From: a virus
IMG/VR virus record: IMGVR_UViG_3300020220_003517
Location: 1 to 64,000 of that record
DNA length: 64,000 nt
Direction: 5' to 3' (one strand)
Positions 7,532 through 16,429 of this stretch are shown here, one piece after another. The notes beneath the pieces are model-generated. The model had not been told where the DNA came from. It made no database searches and saw only the letters and a list, made by a program, of their open reading frames with translations. How positions within the stretch are numbered: the stretch's first letter is position 1; every line of letters starts with the position of its first letter. A program made the position numbers and the translations under genes.

Positions 7532-7540
7532 ATATATACC
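7532..7540 (+). promoter_or_regulatory. ATATATACC box
   Basis: This is a copy of the recurrent ATATATAC(T/C) box in the 28-nt gap before the glycosyltransferase at 7555. Promoter function is inferred from recurrence. Confidence 0.3.
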
Positions 7541-7554
7541 CAAATAACTTATCT

Positions 7555-8334
7555 ATGAAAGTTTACATTCCTTCTTATTTGGGTAGAGAACCTAAACTCA
7601 TAGCAAAAAGAGTTGCTAAGCAAAATGCTCAACTTGAGTGGTTGTTAGCATCTGATAAGATTACACAAATCATACTGTGTTCTCAAGAATACCCATCTGA
7701 CTTAAAAATGTTGCACGATAAAGTGCATTACATAGACGCACCCGCTAAAGGGCCTTCTGCAGCAAGAAACGTCTTATTAAAGCACTTTTACCAATCTGGT
7801 GATAGCATGTGCATGTTTATGGATAATGACATAACCAGCAAATTATATGCTGTTGACCTTTTCATAAATATAGCAAATGAATTAAGTAATCATACAACAT
7901 GGAATCTTGTTGGTTTTATACCTCATGGGCATGCTCGTGATAAGTCACTTCCTGATACGCTTAACTTTAAAAGAAAGACCCTTTTTGCTACTGGTGCTTT
8001 TTTTATACAAGGCATAAAAGATTTGTACTTTGATGAAAACCTACAAAGTCTTGAAGATGTAGATTTTGCTATGCAAGCAATGACAAGTGGGTATTCCTAC
8101 TATGAAATTGAAAAGTATTGCCTCTTTGACCACAGCTATGCTGATAGCGTGATTTATGAAGAGCGTGATCGTGAAAAAGAATATGAAGAAATTCGTAAGC
8201 AGATAAGAAATAAATATGATGCGGTTGTTAAGAAGATAGGATACTCTTCAATGCAATCTTTCATAAATTCATTTAAGCAACCCAAGAGCGTTGAGATATC
8301 AACACTTAAGTACCAAGCACGTAAACTATTCTAA
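7555..8334 (+). CDS. GT-A fold glycosyltransferase
   Basis: This 259-residue protein has a nucleotide-sugar-transferase layout: an N-terminal strand MKVYIPSYLGR, the segment APAKGPSAARNVLL, then a DxD-type metal site in CMFMDNDI and a later acidic SLEDVDFAMQAM loop. This pattern matches small family-2-like transferases. The acceptor is unknown. It is followed after one nucleotide by a second glycosyltransferase-like gene. Confidence 0.75.
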   Translation: MKVYIPSYLGREPKLIAKRVAKQNAQLEWLLASDKITQIILCSQEYPSDLKMLHDKVHYIDAPAKGPSAARNVLLKHFYQSGDSMCMFMDNDITSKLYAVDLFINIANELSNHTTWNLVGFIPHGHARDKSLPDTLNFKRKTLFATGAFFIQGIKDLYFDENLQSLEDVDFAMQAMTSGYSYYEIEKYCLFDHSYADSVIYEERDREKEYEEIRKQIRNKYDAVVKKIGYSSMQSFINSFKQPKSVEISTLKYQARKLF

Positions 8335-8335
8335 C

Positions 8336-9799
8336 ATGAGTAAATTAACATTTGAAAAGAACAAGTTTGTTGAAAACGACCCAAAGAAAAAGAACATCCT
8401 AATTACAGTTTCACAATTAGAGACTCGTGAATATACTTACGGTTATGTTTTTCCACTTGTTGAACTTCTTAAAGAAGAGTATAATGTATACTTCTTTTAT
8501 GAAGGTGGCCTTAAGGCTATTGAGAATTTAGGCATGACTAATGTTTATCGCATGAATAAAGCGGTTTATCACAAGTTTAAGGAAGATAACCTAAAGAGAA
8601 AAAAAGAATTAGAAACTTCTGATGTTTACAATCAAGACAAGATTGATTCATCTATACGTGAGTTTTTTGTCAACGAACCGGAGTTTGATAACATCATGAT
8701 TATTGACAATCACAACTTGATGTTGCCTTTCAACCCACTGTCAAACCATCCTAAACTGCGTGATCTGTTTAATGATTACTTTGACACCTTTGAAGATGAT
8801 GATCCGGAAGTACTGTCTGAGATTGAAAAACTTAATCACAAGCTCTTTGATGTAACCGCTAAATCTTTTTCACCGCTTGCTTTTCGTTATATGTACAAAA
8901 ACGTAATGCTTTCAGTGGTTGAGCAAGTCTCTAAGATGAACGAAGCAAAAGTTCATATCATGTTGATTGATCCTTCTGCTGCTATTCCATTCTTTAAACA
9001 CAAAGGTCTTGACCACAAGTTTTGGTATTACTCTGATGATCATCGACATACTCGTGATTTCTTTGCTTCTCCGTTTACTGAACTGCAGCATTTGGTTTAT
9101 GAACCTGTTTGGAAAGGCATTAAACCGGAGAAAAAGAACTTACTTGATGATTTCTTTAGCAGTGACAAGAAGATTCCCTTTTTCTTCGCAGGTTCGCTTC
9201 TTAACGATAAAGGATTAAGAAAATACATCTGGCAAGATTTCTTTAAAGACTATGATTATGCTGGTTCTCAGCTCTACTTTAAGGTTAGTCTTATTTACGG
9301 AATGGATAAAGATTCATTTGAAAAAATGGGCGCTGAGGTTTCTGCGCACCCTAACTTCTGCGGTGACTTTATGCCAAACTCTGAGTATATGAACGTTCTT
9401 AAGAAATGTAAAACAGCTTTTATTGCAAGAAACGTATCAGCTAACGGAGGTTTAACCTACCGACATATTCAATACTTATACTTTGATGTACTTCCTATCT
9501 TTGACTACTTGTATGACCAGGATTACTTGTGGATTCCTAAGGAATTCCAAGATAAACTGACTGTTAAGAATGCAGAAGAATTACGCCAAGTAGTTGAGTA
9601 TTATGACAAGAACGAAAGTGAAAGAAAAAAGATACTTGACGCAATGAAAAAACATTACGATATTGACGGCTGGTTAAGCGATTGGAAAAAGAAAGCAAAA
9701 GGAACAAATTTAATTAAAGAACTTCTTTATGAAAATAGAAAAAGTGTACGTGATCAATCTGCCTCACCGGCAAGATCGCAGACAAGAGTGCATTCGTGA
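8336..9799 (+). CDS. putative GT-B type glycosyltransferase
   Basis: The ATG at 8336 directly follows the previous stop and is preferred over an upstream in-frame ATG inside that gene. The 487-residue protein has two Rossmann-like halves: an N-terminal KNILITVSQLETREYTYG strand region and a C-terminal half with IPFFFAGSLL, an ANGGLTYRHIQYL acceptor-like helix and DVLPIFDYLYD. This resembles retaining GT-B enzymes. The last 71 nt overlap the next gene in another frame, so its C-terminal tail may be variable. Confidence 0.65.
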   Translation: MSKLTFEKNKFVENDPKKKNILITVSQLETREYTYGYVFPLVELLKEEYNVYFFYEGGLKAIENLGMTNVYRMNKAVYHKFKEDNLKRKKELETSDVYNQDKIDSSIREFFVNEPEFDNIMIIDNHNLMLPFNPLSNHPKLRDLFNDYFDTFEDDDPEVLSEIEKLNHKLFDVTAKSFSPLAFRYMYKNVMLSVVEQVSKMNEAKVHIMLIDPSAAIPFFKHKGLDHKFWYYSDDHRHTRDFFASPFTELQHLVYEPVWKGIKPEKKNLLDDFFSSDKKIPFFFAGSLLNDKGLRKYIWQDFFKDYDYAGSQLYFKVSLIYGMDKDSFEKMGAEVSAHPNFCGDFMPNSEYMNVLKKCKTAFIARNVSANGGLTYRHIQYLYFDVLPIFDYLYDQDYLWIPKEFQDKLTVKNAEELRQVVEYYDKNESERKKILDAMKKHYDIDGWLSDWKKKAKGTNLIKELLYENRKSVRDQSASPARSQTRVHS

Positions 9800-10397
9800 A
9801 TTTGAAAAAATAGGCTTTAATGACTATGAGTTTATAGAAGCAGTCAATTGGAAGCTCTTTTCAACGGATCTTCTTGATGATATGGTTAATCGTGAGTATA
9901 AGTACAGAACTAAAGACAAACGCGCTCAATACGGAAACGTTGCTTGTGGTTTATCACACTTAAAGGTTTACGAACACATCGTTAAGAATTACGGAAAGTC
10001 CGGTGATAAAGCATTTATCGTGTTAGAGGATGATTTTCAAATTGAGAACCCCAATGAATTTTGGAACTGTGTAAATGAATCTTTAACAATCACTAATGAT
10101 TGGAATATCATTTACCTGGGCGGTCTTAAGAATACTAAAGGTGACAAGAGAGAAGCATTTTTACCAGGTTTTGAGAAAGCAATTAGCGTTTGGAACTCGC
10201 ATGCATACATAATTAAGAATGCCCCTGATTGGTTTGCTGCAATGAAAGAAGTTGAGAAAAGAGGTTATTACGCAGACCGCGCTCTTAGAAAAGTTGCTCG
10301 AGATGATAAACACAATGCACATCGTTACTTAGTTATGTGGCCGTACCAAGTTTTACAACGTAAAAGTTATTCTGATATTAATCACGTGGTCCGTTAA
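9729..10397 (+). CDS. glycosyltransferase family 25 (LPS-type)
   Basis: This 222-residue protein carries clear GT25 marks: VYVINLPHRQDRR near the N-terminus, FIEAVNW, GLSHLKVYEHIV, and the metal site VLEDDFQ, then a WNIIYLGG strand. The family transfers hexoses, usually galactose or glucose, onto LPS or collagen-type acceptors. Here the acceptor could be DNA-linked sugar, virion protein or host glycan. It overlaps the end of the preceding gene by 71 nt, unusually long for this genome. Confidence 0.88.
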   Translation: MKIEKVYVINLPHRQDRRQECIREFEKIGFNDYEFIEAVNWKLFSTDLLDDMVNREYKYRTKDKRAQYGNVACGLSHLKVYEHIVKNYGKSGDKAFIVLEDDFQIENPNEFWNCVNESLTITNDWNIIYLGGLKNTKGDKREAFLPGFEKAISVWNSHAYIIKNAPDWFAAMKEVEKRGYYADRALRKVARDDKHNAHRYLVMWPYQVLQRKSYSDINHVVR

Positions 10398-10449
10398 GAA
10401 TTTTTTTCCTTGAAATGTATAGAAATAAATAATATAGAAATCAATTAAC

Positions 10450-11838
10450 ATGAAGACTGATAATCTCAAGATCGCTGTTTTTCCGATAGGTTCAGCAATG
10501 AAATTCCGCAAAGAAAACATTAAAAGAGCGGACGGTACCTCGGAGTACTACAAATTGTTTTACGGGCTGGTTAGAAACCCTAATGTTTCCGAAGTGTGGA
10601 TTCTGCAACGCAGTGACTGGAAGAAACTATCTAGTGAAGAAAAAATTGCATTCGATCCGCGTGGAGTACTTAGAGACATTTACATGGAATACAATGTAAA
10701 GGTATCTCCTGGGCGTCGACAGGGAGCAGACGGAGTTCTTATTCCACATACAAAAGAAGAGCAAGAAAGTTACAAAGATCTGTGGAGCAAAATTAAAGAA
10801 ATAGAACAACCTGACTTTGGGATTGGTTTTGCTTCCCAAGGTTTAACAATGGTAAACATACCAGGAATAATTCCAAGTATTAAAGATCCAAGCAAAATGA
10901 CGGGTGCTCTTGATATGACTCTTATCTACGGTGCACCGCTTGTACACTACTTAAATATGTCAAAGATTCCATGGTTCATGGTTATGACTGATCCTCGTTA
11001 CATCAAGAAGAACCAAAAATGGCGTGACATGATAAACGGCCCACGTGAGTGTATTGCTCAATACAACAGTTTCATTAACTTTACTCACTTTGATACTTAC
11101 CCAAATCCTTCAACAGGAACTGAAATTACTGAGCCTCTTACATTAACTTACTCAGGAATTGAAAAACTTAATCTGATTGGTGAAGAAGTAATACACCCTG
11201 GTACTGAAAGAAATACCAAGTTTGCTATTGTAGCAATGCAATCTTCTTATGGCAAAGCAGAAGTTGATTACCGACTTGAAGCTCTTAAGAAATGGATTCT
11301 TAATCAGCCAAACAGCGAAGACTTTAAGATTTACGGTAAATGGGATGAGCGCTTCACAAAGAACTATACACAGTTTCAGGGTTACAAAACACCCGAAGAA
11401 ATCGACGCTATCTTTAAAGATACACGCTATACTTTAATCATTCCTATTCGCCCTGATTGGGTTACAAGTAAATATGCTGAAATGTTAAGAGTTGGCGTAG
11501 TACCATTCTTTCACCCAGATTACGATACGCAATACTCACTTATACCAAAAGATCATTACTTGCGCGTTAAAGATGCAAAAGAAATGTTTGAGAAAATAGA
11601 ACAAATGGAAAATGATCCTGAACTTCGCATCCAGATAGTTAAACAATTACAAATGCAATTCTTAATTGGTGTTCGTAAAGGTGAATTCTTATGTGATGTC
11701 ATTAACCCGTTCTTAGAGAGAGCCGGTGTTAATGTAAAGATGGTTAAAGGATTCAGTGAAGAAGTGTTAAGAGTTCCTGAACTCAACGATGATAACAAAG
11801 TTAAAAAAGAAAACATACAAGCTAAATCATTATTCTAA
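10450..11838 (+). CDS. GT-B glycosyltransferase resembling T4 DNA beta-glucosyltransferase
   Basis: This 462-residue protein parallels remembered features of T4 beta-glucosyltransferase. A strand-turn WFMVMTDPRY matches the YLFTDIRLP region. A FKIYGKWDERF segment then a TQFQGYKTPEEI segment match FFGNAR and FTGKIP. A donor-site stretch (TLIIPIRPDWVTSKYAEMLRVGVVPFF) matches the region where T4 BGT binds UDP-glucose. T4 BGT glucosylates 5-hydroxymethylcytosine in DNA, and a dCMP hydroxymethylase homologue lies 2.4 kb downstream. The stop overlaps the next gene, a C5-cytosine methyltransferase homologue, which also points to DNA as acceptor. The match is by eye and a different acceptor remains possible. 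Confidence 0.68.
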   Translation: MKTDNLKIAVFPIGSAMKFRKENIKRADGTSEYYKLFYGLVRNPNVSEVWILQRSDWKKLSSEEKIAFDPRGVLRDIYMEYNVKVSPGRRQGADGVLIPHTKEEQESYKDLWSKIKEIEQPDFGIGFASQGLTMVNIPGIIPSIKDPSKMTGALDMTLIYGAPLVHYLNMSKIPWFMVMTDPRYIKKNQKWRDMINGPRECIAQYNSFINFTHFDTYPNPSTGTEITEPLTLTYSGIEKLNLIGEEVIHPGTERNTKFAIVAMQSSYGKAEVDYRLEALKKWILNQPNSEDFKIYGKWDERFTKNYTQFQGYKTPEEIDAIFKDTRYTLIIPIRPDWVTSKYAEMLRVGVVPFFHPDYDTQYSLIPKDHYLRVKDAKEMFEKIEQMENDPELRIQIVKQLQMQFLIGVRKGEFLCDVINPFLERAGVNVKMVKGFSEEVLRVPELNDDNKVKKENIQAKSLF

Positions 11839-13070
11839 TGACAAAGAAAAAACAAGACAAAATTAAATACGGTTCAATAGTCCCTCTTATTGGCGGAATG
11901 ACAATCGCAAATCGCGAGGCTACCGGTGAAGAACCTGCATTCCTTATTTCGTATGAAGCATTTCGCGGAAACGATTCTCACTGCGTAAACTACTTTAAAG
12001 ATACGCCGTATATGATAATTGATGCTGAAACCAACCGGCTTCCTGAAGATGTTGATCCGGGTGATATGTTCAGCAACGTTGACTTTGTTTCAACGGTTTG
12101 CCCATGCGCTGGCCTCTCAATGCTAAATGCAAACAACGGAACAAGCGGTAAAGCACGCGGATCCGACGCGGTTCAAAATGATTGGATGTACAAAACAGCC
12201 GGCTTTGTTTTGGAACATATTCAACCTAAAGTATTCTGGGGCGAAAATGCGCCAGGTTTATACACTGCTATGGGCGCTGGTGTTGTAGACAAATTACGTG
12301 AGATTGGAGAAACTTTTGGTTATTCCTTTTCGCTAATTAAGACAAACACCTTCTTACATGGTATTCCACAAAATCGTATTCGTTCTTTTTACTTCTTTTG
12401 GAAAGACAGCGATGCTCCGCTATTTGATTACAAATTAAAAGAAGCACCGTCCTTAGAAAACTATCTTTCTGCCATTCCTAAAGGAACTTCTTTAATGGAC
12501 CGCGGGTTTGGCCTTGGTGATTTAACCAGTAATGCTTGGGTTCGTTTTGTTAAGTCTAAGGGTATGACAATGAAAGAAGCTATGGCATCTGAAGACCATC
12601 ACTCCCTTTTACAAATCATTTTATCTAAAGGCTGGTTAGATGACGGTATTGCATGGGCAGAAGAAAATGAAGCACCAGATGTTGCTAAATTCTTAAATCA
12701 CGTCAAGTACAAAATCAGCTTAAACAAAGGCTGGTGGGACGGAACTCCGCTAGTCTTTAAAGATGCTACAAACGCAATCATTGCCAAAAACTCTGGAATT
12801 GTTCATCCAAACGGAGAAAGAGGAATTACACTTCGTGAAGCAATGTGGCTAATGGGTCTTCCACATGATTTTCAACTTGTTGAAGGCGGACACTGGAATC
12901 ATATATGCCAGAACGTACCGGTTACAACTGCTTGTGATTGGACTCGAGAAGTTGTAAGTTTTGTGAAAGGTGAAAAGACAGAATTTGGTGGTAAGTTCTT
13001 AAAGCAAAATAACATATCTAAGCGAATAGACTTCGCAGAGAAATTAGAAAAATCAAAAGTGTTGTTTTAA
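11838..13070 (+). CDS. C5-cytosine DNA methyltransferase homologue
   Basis: This 410-residue protein has C5-methyltransferase motifs in order: a degenerate AdoMet motif I near VPLIGGMTIAN, motif IV with catalytic Cys in VCPCAGLS (Pro89-Cys90), motif VI GENAPGL (Glu136-Asn137), motif VIII PQNRIRS (Gln178, Arg180, Arg182), then a target-recognition region and a C-terminal ITLREAMWLMGLPHDF motif IX/X. The key catalytic residues are present. It sits in a tight run with the BGT-like gene and an EEP nuclease. If cytosines are replaced by hydroxymethylcytosine, it might act on host DNA, a special site, or do other chemistry at C5. Confidence 0.83.
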   Translation: MTKKKQDKIKYGSIVPLIGGMTIANREATGEEPAFLISYEAFRGNDSHCVNYFKDTPYMIIDAETNRLPEDVDPGDMFSNVDFVSTVCPCAGLSMLNANNGTSGKARGSDAVQNDWMYKTAGFVLEHIQPKVFWGENAPGLYTAMGAGVVDKLREIGETFGYSFSLIKTNTFLHGIPQNRIRSFYFFWKDSDAPLFDYKLKEAPSLENYLSAIPKGTSLMDRGFGLGDLTSNAWVRFVKSKGMTMKEAMASEDHHSLLQIILSKGWLDDGIAWAEENEAPDVAKFLNHVKYKISLNKGWWDGTPLVFKDATNAIIAKNSGIVHPNGERGITLREAMWLMGLPHDFQLVEGGHWNHICQNVPVTTACDWTREVVSFVKGEKTEFGGKFLKQNNISKRIDFAEKLEKSKVLF

Positions 13071-13723
13071 TGATAAAAATTGTTACTTGGAATATAAGAC
13101 ATGCATTAGGGAATGATGGCCTTGTGGATATAGATAGAATAGGCAAGAAACTAAAATCTTTAAACGCTGACATATATGCAGTCCAGGAAATTGACATATT
13201 TACAGAAAGATCAGGTGAAGTAAACCAGGTAAAGGCATTGGAAAAAGTTTTAGGCACGCCGAGTACATTTACCCAACTTTGTGAAACCGACGGAGGACTA
13301 TTTGGTTTAGCAACTTTTTCCAGACTAAAAACTGAAGGAGTAACTCACTTAAAAATAGCTAACGTTAAAGAAAACAACTCAGCGCAAATGATAAGATTTC
13401 GGGTAAAAAACTCGGTGTTTGATTTTGTAAACTTACATGCACCAAGAGTTCATAAAGTTACTTACTGGAAAAACTTTCACAAAAACTACGATTTTTCTGA
13501 CTGTATATTGTGTGGTGACTTTAATCTTAACGCAAACGACGAGATATTGCTAAATCTTAAAGAGAAGTATACGTACATAAACGAAGAAGATACGTGGGAT
13601 GCAGGAGAGGTGTTAGATTATACATTTATTCCCAAGAAATCCTTAAAGATTTTAAGTCAAACTGTAGAACCATCAAGCTATTCAGATCATAACATCTTGA
13701 TAACAACACTTGACCTTTGGTAA
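13070..13723 (+). CDS. endonuclease/exonuclease/phosphatase (EEP) family enzyme
   Basis: This 217-residue protein shows the EEP set: TWNIRHA (metal/catalytic Asn8), AVQEID (metal Glu), VNLHAP, CGDFNLNAND (Asp and Asn) and a C-terminal SDHN with the catalytic Asp-His. The superfamily cleaves phosphodiester or phosphate ester bonds (DNase I, ExoIII, sugar or lipid phosphatases). It overlaps the methyltransferase stop in a TAATG junction. A nuclease for host DNA lacking the phage modification is a plausible role, but substrate is not readable from the sequence. Confidence 0.87.
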   Translation: MIKIVTWNIRHALGNDGLVDIDRIGKKLKSLNADIYAVQEIDIFTERSGEVNQVKALEKVLGTPSTFTQLCETDGGLFGLATFSRLKTEGVTHLKIANVKENNSAQMIRFRVKNSVFDFVNLHAPRVHKVTYWKNFHKNYDFSDCILCGDFNLNANDEILLNLKEKYTYINEEDTWDAGEVLDYTFIPKKSLKILSQTVEPSSYSDHNILITTLDLW

Positions 13724-13752
13724 AAACTTATTCACTTATTCTGAATATAAAC
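13723..13752 (+). promoter_or_regulatory. bipartite promoter motif before the dNMP kinase gene
   Basis: AAAACTTATTCAC is followed by TGAATATAAAC beginning at 13742, an 18-nt register. It lies in the 33-nt gap before the ATG at 13757, giving the kinase-hydroxymethylase pair its own promoter. Confidence 0.5.
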
Positions 13753-13756
13753 TTAT

Positions 13757-14311
13757 ATGAAATTAGTTATTATAGAAGGTACTGACAGAACTGGTAAAGA
13801 CACCCTTGTTAAAGCCTTACAAGAAAAATACCCTAACTCTCAAAAAGTTCATTGGGGCTATCCTTATGGTGATACCAACGAAGAAAAAACTGAGTATCAG
13901 AAAATTTCGTTTGGCTTTTACATGAAAGATTACAAATTCAAACAGAGTCTCAAAGATTTAGAATTACTTATTTGGAATCGTTCACACATCGGTGAATATG
14001 TATACGGTACAATTTATCGGGATTCTCATCCAGACGGGTGGATTCCAGAATTAGAAAACAAATTTTTATCTGATGATGATAACATCACACTAGTTCTTCT
14101 TGAAGGTGACCCAGAATTTATTGTCAAAAATGATGATGGAGAATCTTACTCTAATCGTTTAGAAGATAAGAAAAAAGAAATTTTTAAGTTTCAGGAAGCA
14201 TTTAACAACTCAAACATAATTAACAAAATCAAAATCAAAATTAATGAAGGAGACAACTACATTGATGCGGAAAGCATCTTTAACCTCGTCAACAGAACTA
14301 TCAATCTCTAA
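13757..14311 (+). CDS. deoxynucleoside monophosphate kinase (thymidylate-kinase-like)
   Basis: This 184-residue protein opens with a strand and P-loop MKLVIIEGTDRTGKDT, as in thymidylate kinases, then has WNRSHIGEYVYG (DR(x)-like substrate helix) and a VLLEGDPEFIV strand. Phages with modified bases carry dNMP kinases that phosphorylate the modified monophosphate. It overlaps the dCMP hydroxymethylase gene by 47-68 nt. Together they would make hydroxymethyl-dCDP; the substrate link is inferred from context. Confidence 0.83.
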   Translation: MKLVIIEGTDRTGKDTLVKALQEKYPNSQKVHWGYPYGDTNEEKTEYQKISFGFYMKDYKFKQSLKDLELLIWNRSHIGEYVYGTIYRDSHPDGWIPELENKFLSDDDNITLVLLEGDPEFIVKNDDGESYSNRLEDKKKEIFKFQEAFNNSNIINKIKIKINEGDNYIDAESIFNLVNRTINL

Positions 14312-15140
14312 CGTTGTAAAAGAACTTATTTGCCGAATAAATTCTTTTGGTACAGAATCAGCGCCTCGCGGACAAAAAGTTCGTGAGCTTGAACTTGAAA
14401 TGCTAAGATTAGACCCTCATTTTTCCCTCATGGACTTTGAGGATCGCCCTTTTAACTACAAGTATTTTATGGGTGAACTTGGCTGGTATCTTCTAAAGGA
14501 TCGCAACATTGATTTTATCAATAACTTTTCCTCCTTTTGGAAAAACATCGCTGATGAAGGTGGTCATATAAATTCCAACTACGGAAACCTCTTGTTTGGT
14601 GATCAGTTACAGTGGGCGCTTGACTCTTTGAAAAAAGACAAGAATACCCGTCAAGCTGTATGCTTCTTAAATCAACCTAAATTTCAGTATGAGGGCAACA
14701 AAGATTTTGTTTGCACTATGTACTTAAACTTTTGGATCCGCGACAACAAACTTAACATGAAAGTTCAAATGCGCAGTAACGATATATTCTTTGGCCTTAC
14801 CTATGATGCTCCGTTCTTTTCATTCGTGCAGCAAAGTATGTGGTACTGGTTAAAAGATACATACAAAGATTTGGAACTAGGTACTTATTATCATTGTGCA
14901 GATAACATTCATTATTATGAAAGACATTTTGAACTTGCTGATAAAATAGTTCAAGAAGATGAAAAATCGCCGCTCTGGTTTCACCTTAGATCACCTTTGT
15001 TCTTCCTTAAAAACGGTAATATGTTACCTACCGTTGAAGGCATCAGATTCATGGAAAGCCTTACTGAATTAACCAAACAAGAAACCATAACACAAGAAGA
15101 ATCACGAGAATTACTATCACAGTATTTTTACATACAATAA
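14244..15140 (+). CDS. dCMP hydroxymethylase (thymidylate synthase family)
   Basis: This protein of about 298 residues aligns by eye with T4 gp42. Shared features are INSNYG (109-114), catalytic Cys157 in DFVCTM, the strand WIRDNKLN, phosphate-binding MRSNDIFFG and HYYERHFELAD. Crucially the position that is Asn in thymidylate synthases is Asp188 (FFGLTYDAP), the substitution that makes T4 gp42 prefer dCMP. The product would be 5-hydroxymethyl-dCMP made with methylene-tetrahydrofolate. The ATG at 14265 is an alternative start, since both lie inside the kinase gene. It is a key gene for the predicted modified-cytosine pathway. Confidence 0.88.
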   Translation: MKETTTLMRKASLTSSTELSISNVVKELICRINSFGTESAPRGQKVRELELEMLRLDPHFSLMDFEDRPFNYKYFMGELGWYLLKDRNIDFINNFSSFWKNIADEGGHINSNYGNLLFGDQLQWALDSLKKDKNTRQAVCFLNQPKFQYEGNKDFVCTMYLNFWIRDNKLNMKVQMRSNDIFFGLTYDAPFFSFVQQSMWYWLKDTYKDLELGTYYHCADNIHYYERHFELADKIVQEDEKSPLWFHLRSPLFFLKNGNMLPTVEGIRFMESLTELTKQETITQEESRELLSQYFYIQ

Positions 15141-15141
15141 A

Positions 15142-15573
15142 ATGGAAATTACAAACAAGACAATTAAAATCGCAAGAACCCGAACTGGAATACCTTGCCT
15201 GTGGGAAAGCTTAATGAATTTCTCTGAACTTAGCAGATCTACCGTCATACTTGACGCTAAAGGAAAACCTAAACCTGCTGTATTCTTAAACGAAACACGT
15301 GAAAAGCAAGCACTTGTTCCAATCAGTGAAGGTGACTTTATCTGTAAGTCATTTGAAGATCAGCATGGCGTTGCTATTTCAATCTTTAAAATAGTTGCTA
15401 TTAGTTCTATGAAAAACGAAGCAGAGGTTACCCCGGTTTATCGTAAGTCTTCACAAAGCAAAGAACTAAATTACCCGAGTGAATATAATACACTGGTAAT
15501 GACTACACTGCAAAAACTTCATGGTGAGATTGGTGTAGTATCTTATATAAAGGAAAAAGAAATCGTGATATGA
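15142..15573 (+). CDS. hypothetical protein
   Basis: This unrecognised 143-residue soluble protein follows the hydroxymethylase after one nucleotide and overlaps the next start (ATGA). It contains the segments TGIPCLWESLMNF and EKQALVPISEGDFI. No domain was identified. Confidence 0.7.
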   Translation: MEITNKTIKIARTRTGIPCLWESLMNFSELSRSTVILDAKGKPKPAVFLNETREKQALVPISEGDFICKSFEDQHGVAISIFKIVAISSMKNEAEVTPVYRKSSQSKELNYPSEYNTLVMTTLQKLHGEIGVVSYIKEKEIVI

Positions 15574-15788
15574 AATACTTTATACAAGTACACCCAGACG
15601 CTTTAAAGAAGTTGTCAGATTGGCTGGCTAACCCAAATGAAATACCCGAAGCGTGGCTTGTTGATAGAGTAAGAGTTGTAAATCAACACCAAGGAACTTG
15701 GGTAACTATTTCTGTTGCGCATGATAATTTTTATCAGATCATAGATAACTTTAATCACTACATAATCTATTCGCAGCATGAAGTATAA
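15570..15788 (+). CDS. hypothetical protein
   Basis: This unrecognised 72-residue protein is part of a chain of overlapping short genes after the hydroxymethylase. It has Trp- and His-rich strands (DRVRVVNQHQGTWVTISV) that suggest a small beta-rich fold. Confidence 0.65.
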   Translation: MKYFIQVHPDALKKLSDWLANPNEIPEAWLVDRVRVVNQHQGTWVTISVAHDNFYQIIDNFNHYIIYSQHEV

Positions 15789-16149
15789 AATCTTTCTTGA
15801 TAGTGTATTGAACCCTGAAGATGTGGTTCAACAAATGTCTGATTCCAAGTACGCAAATAAGTACAAAGAAGAAGACTGGATAGTCGCAAGGTCATATAAA
15901 GATTTCGTTAACACAGTCACCAAGAGGCACGTTGAGGGAGGAGTTCTTGACTTTATGTCATTCGGTTATGATCTTTTAGATGAAATTGATAAAGAAAAAA
16001 CTAGCTATGATGCCGCGGTATGGTTAGTTGCATACGCCGTTGATCTTAAACAATCTTTCCCTAATTTTGATATACACAGGAAAAATGTTAAAGGGTGGGA
16101 AAAGATGAATAATTACATAAAAAACTTTCACTATGAGTATTACGGTTGA
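15778..16149 (+). CDS. cyclic-phosphate processing receiver-like domain protein
   Basis: This 123-residue protein resembles small stand-alone cyclic-phosphate processing receiver (cpRD) proteins. Visible marks are an N-terminal KIFLDSVLNPEDV strand, the WIVARSYKDFVNTV segment, then FMSFGYDLLDE where the family usually has SFDHDL, a YDAAVWLVAYAVD helix and a late DIHRKNVKGWEKMNNYI helix where the family has HSxNPxGxxN. The acidic position is altered, so activity may be lost or changed. Such domains are linked to RNA-end processing. The call rests on pattern memory. Confidence 0.6.
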   Translation: MKYKIFLDSVLNPEDVVQQMSDSKYANKYKEEDWIVARSYKDFVNTVTKRHVEGGVLDFMSFGYDLLDEIDKEKTSYDAAVWLVAYAVDLKQSFPNFDIHRKNVKGWEKMNNYIKNFHYEYYG

Positions 16150-16429
16150 TGAAAAGTATTGTCACTTAAAGGCCAGTAAACCTGTTATAGTCTTAAGCAA
16201 GTATAGGTCTCCTCACTTGACTGAGTACTATGAAGATCCTGAAGACAACTGGTTCTTTTATGTAATGACTAAAGCTAAGAAGAAAAATGAGTTTACCCAC
16301 TGTTCCATAGTGATTAGAAAAGATGTCGCAGGGTGGGTAAGACACGCAATATCTAGAGGTTGGAAAGTAGAAACAGATGAAACCGACCTGATAAAAGAAT
16401 ACACTAATAACACAATCAATAATGGCTGA
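16133..16429 (+). CDS. hypothetical protein
   Basis: This unrecognised 98-residue charged protein overlaps both neighbours. It contains CSIVIRKDVAGWVRHAISRGW, a helix-like segment, and no known motif. Confidence 0.65.
   Translation: MSITVDEKYCHLKASKPVIVLSKYRSPHLTEYYEDPEDNWFFYVMTKAKKKNEFTHCSIVIRKDVAGWVRHAISRGWKVETDETDLIKEYTNNTINNG

Noticed and set aside
9729-9799. 71-nt overlap of two glycosyltransferase genes as a sign of frameshift
   Set aside because: Both proteins are complete without fusion: the GT25 start is a clear family N-terminus, and the upstream tail is simply non-conserved.
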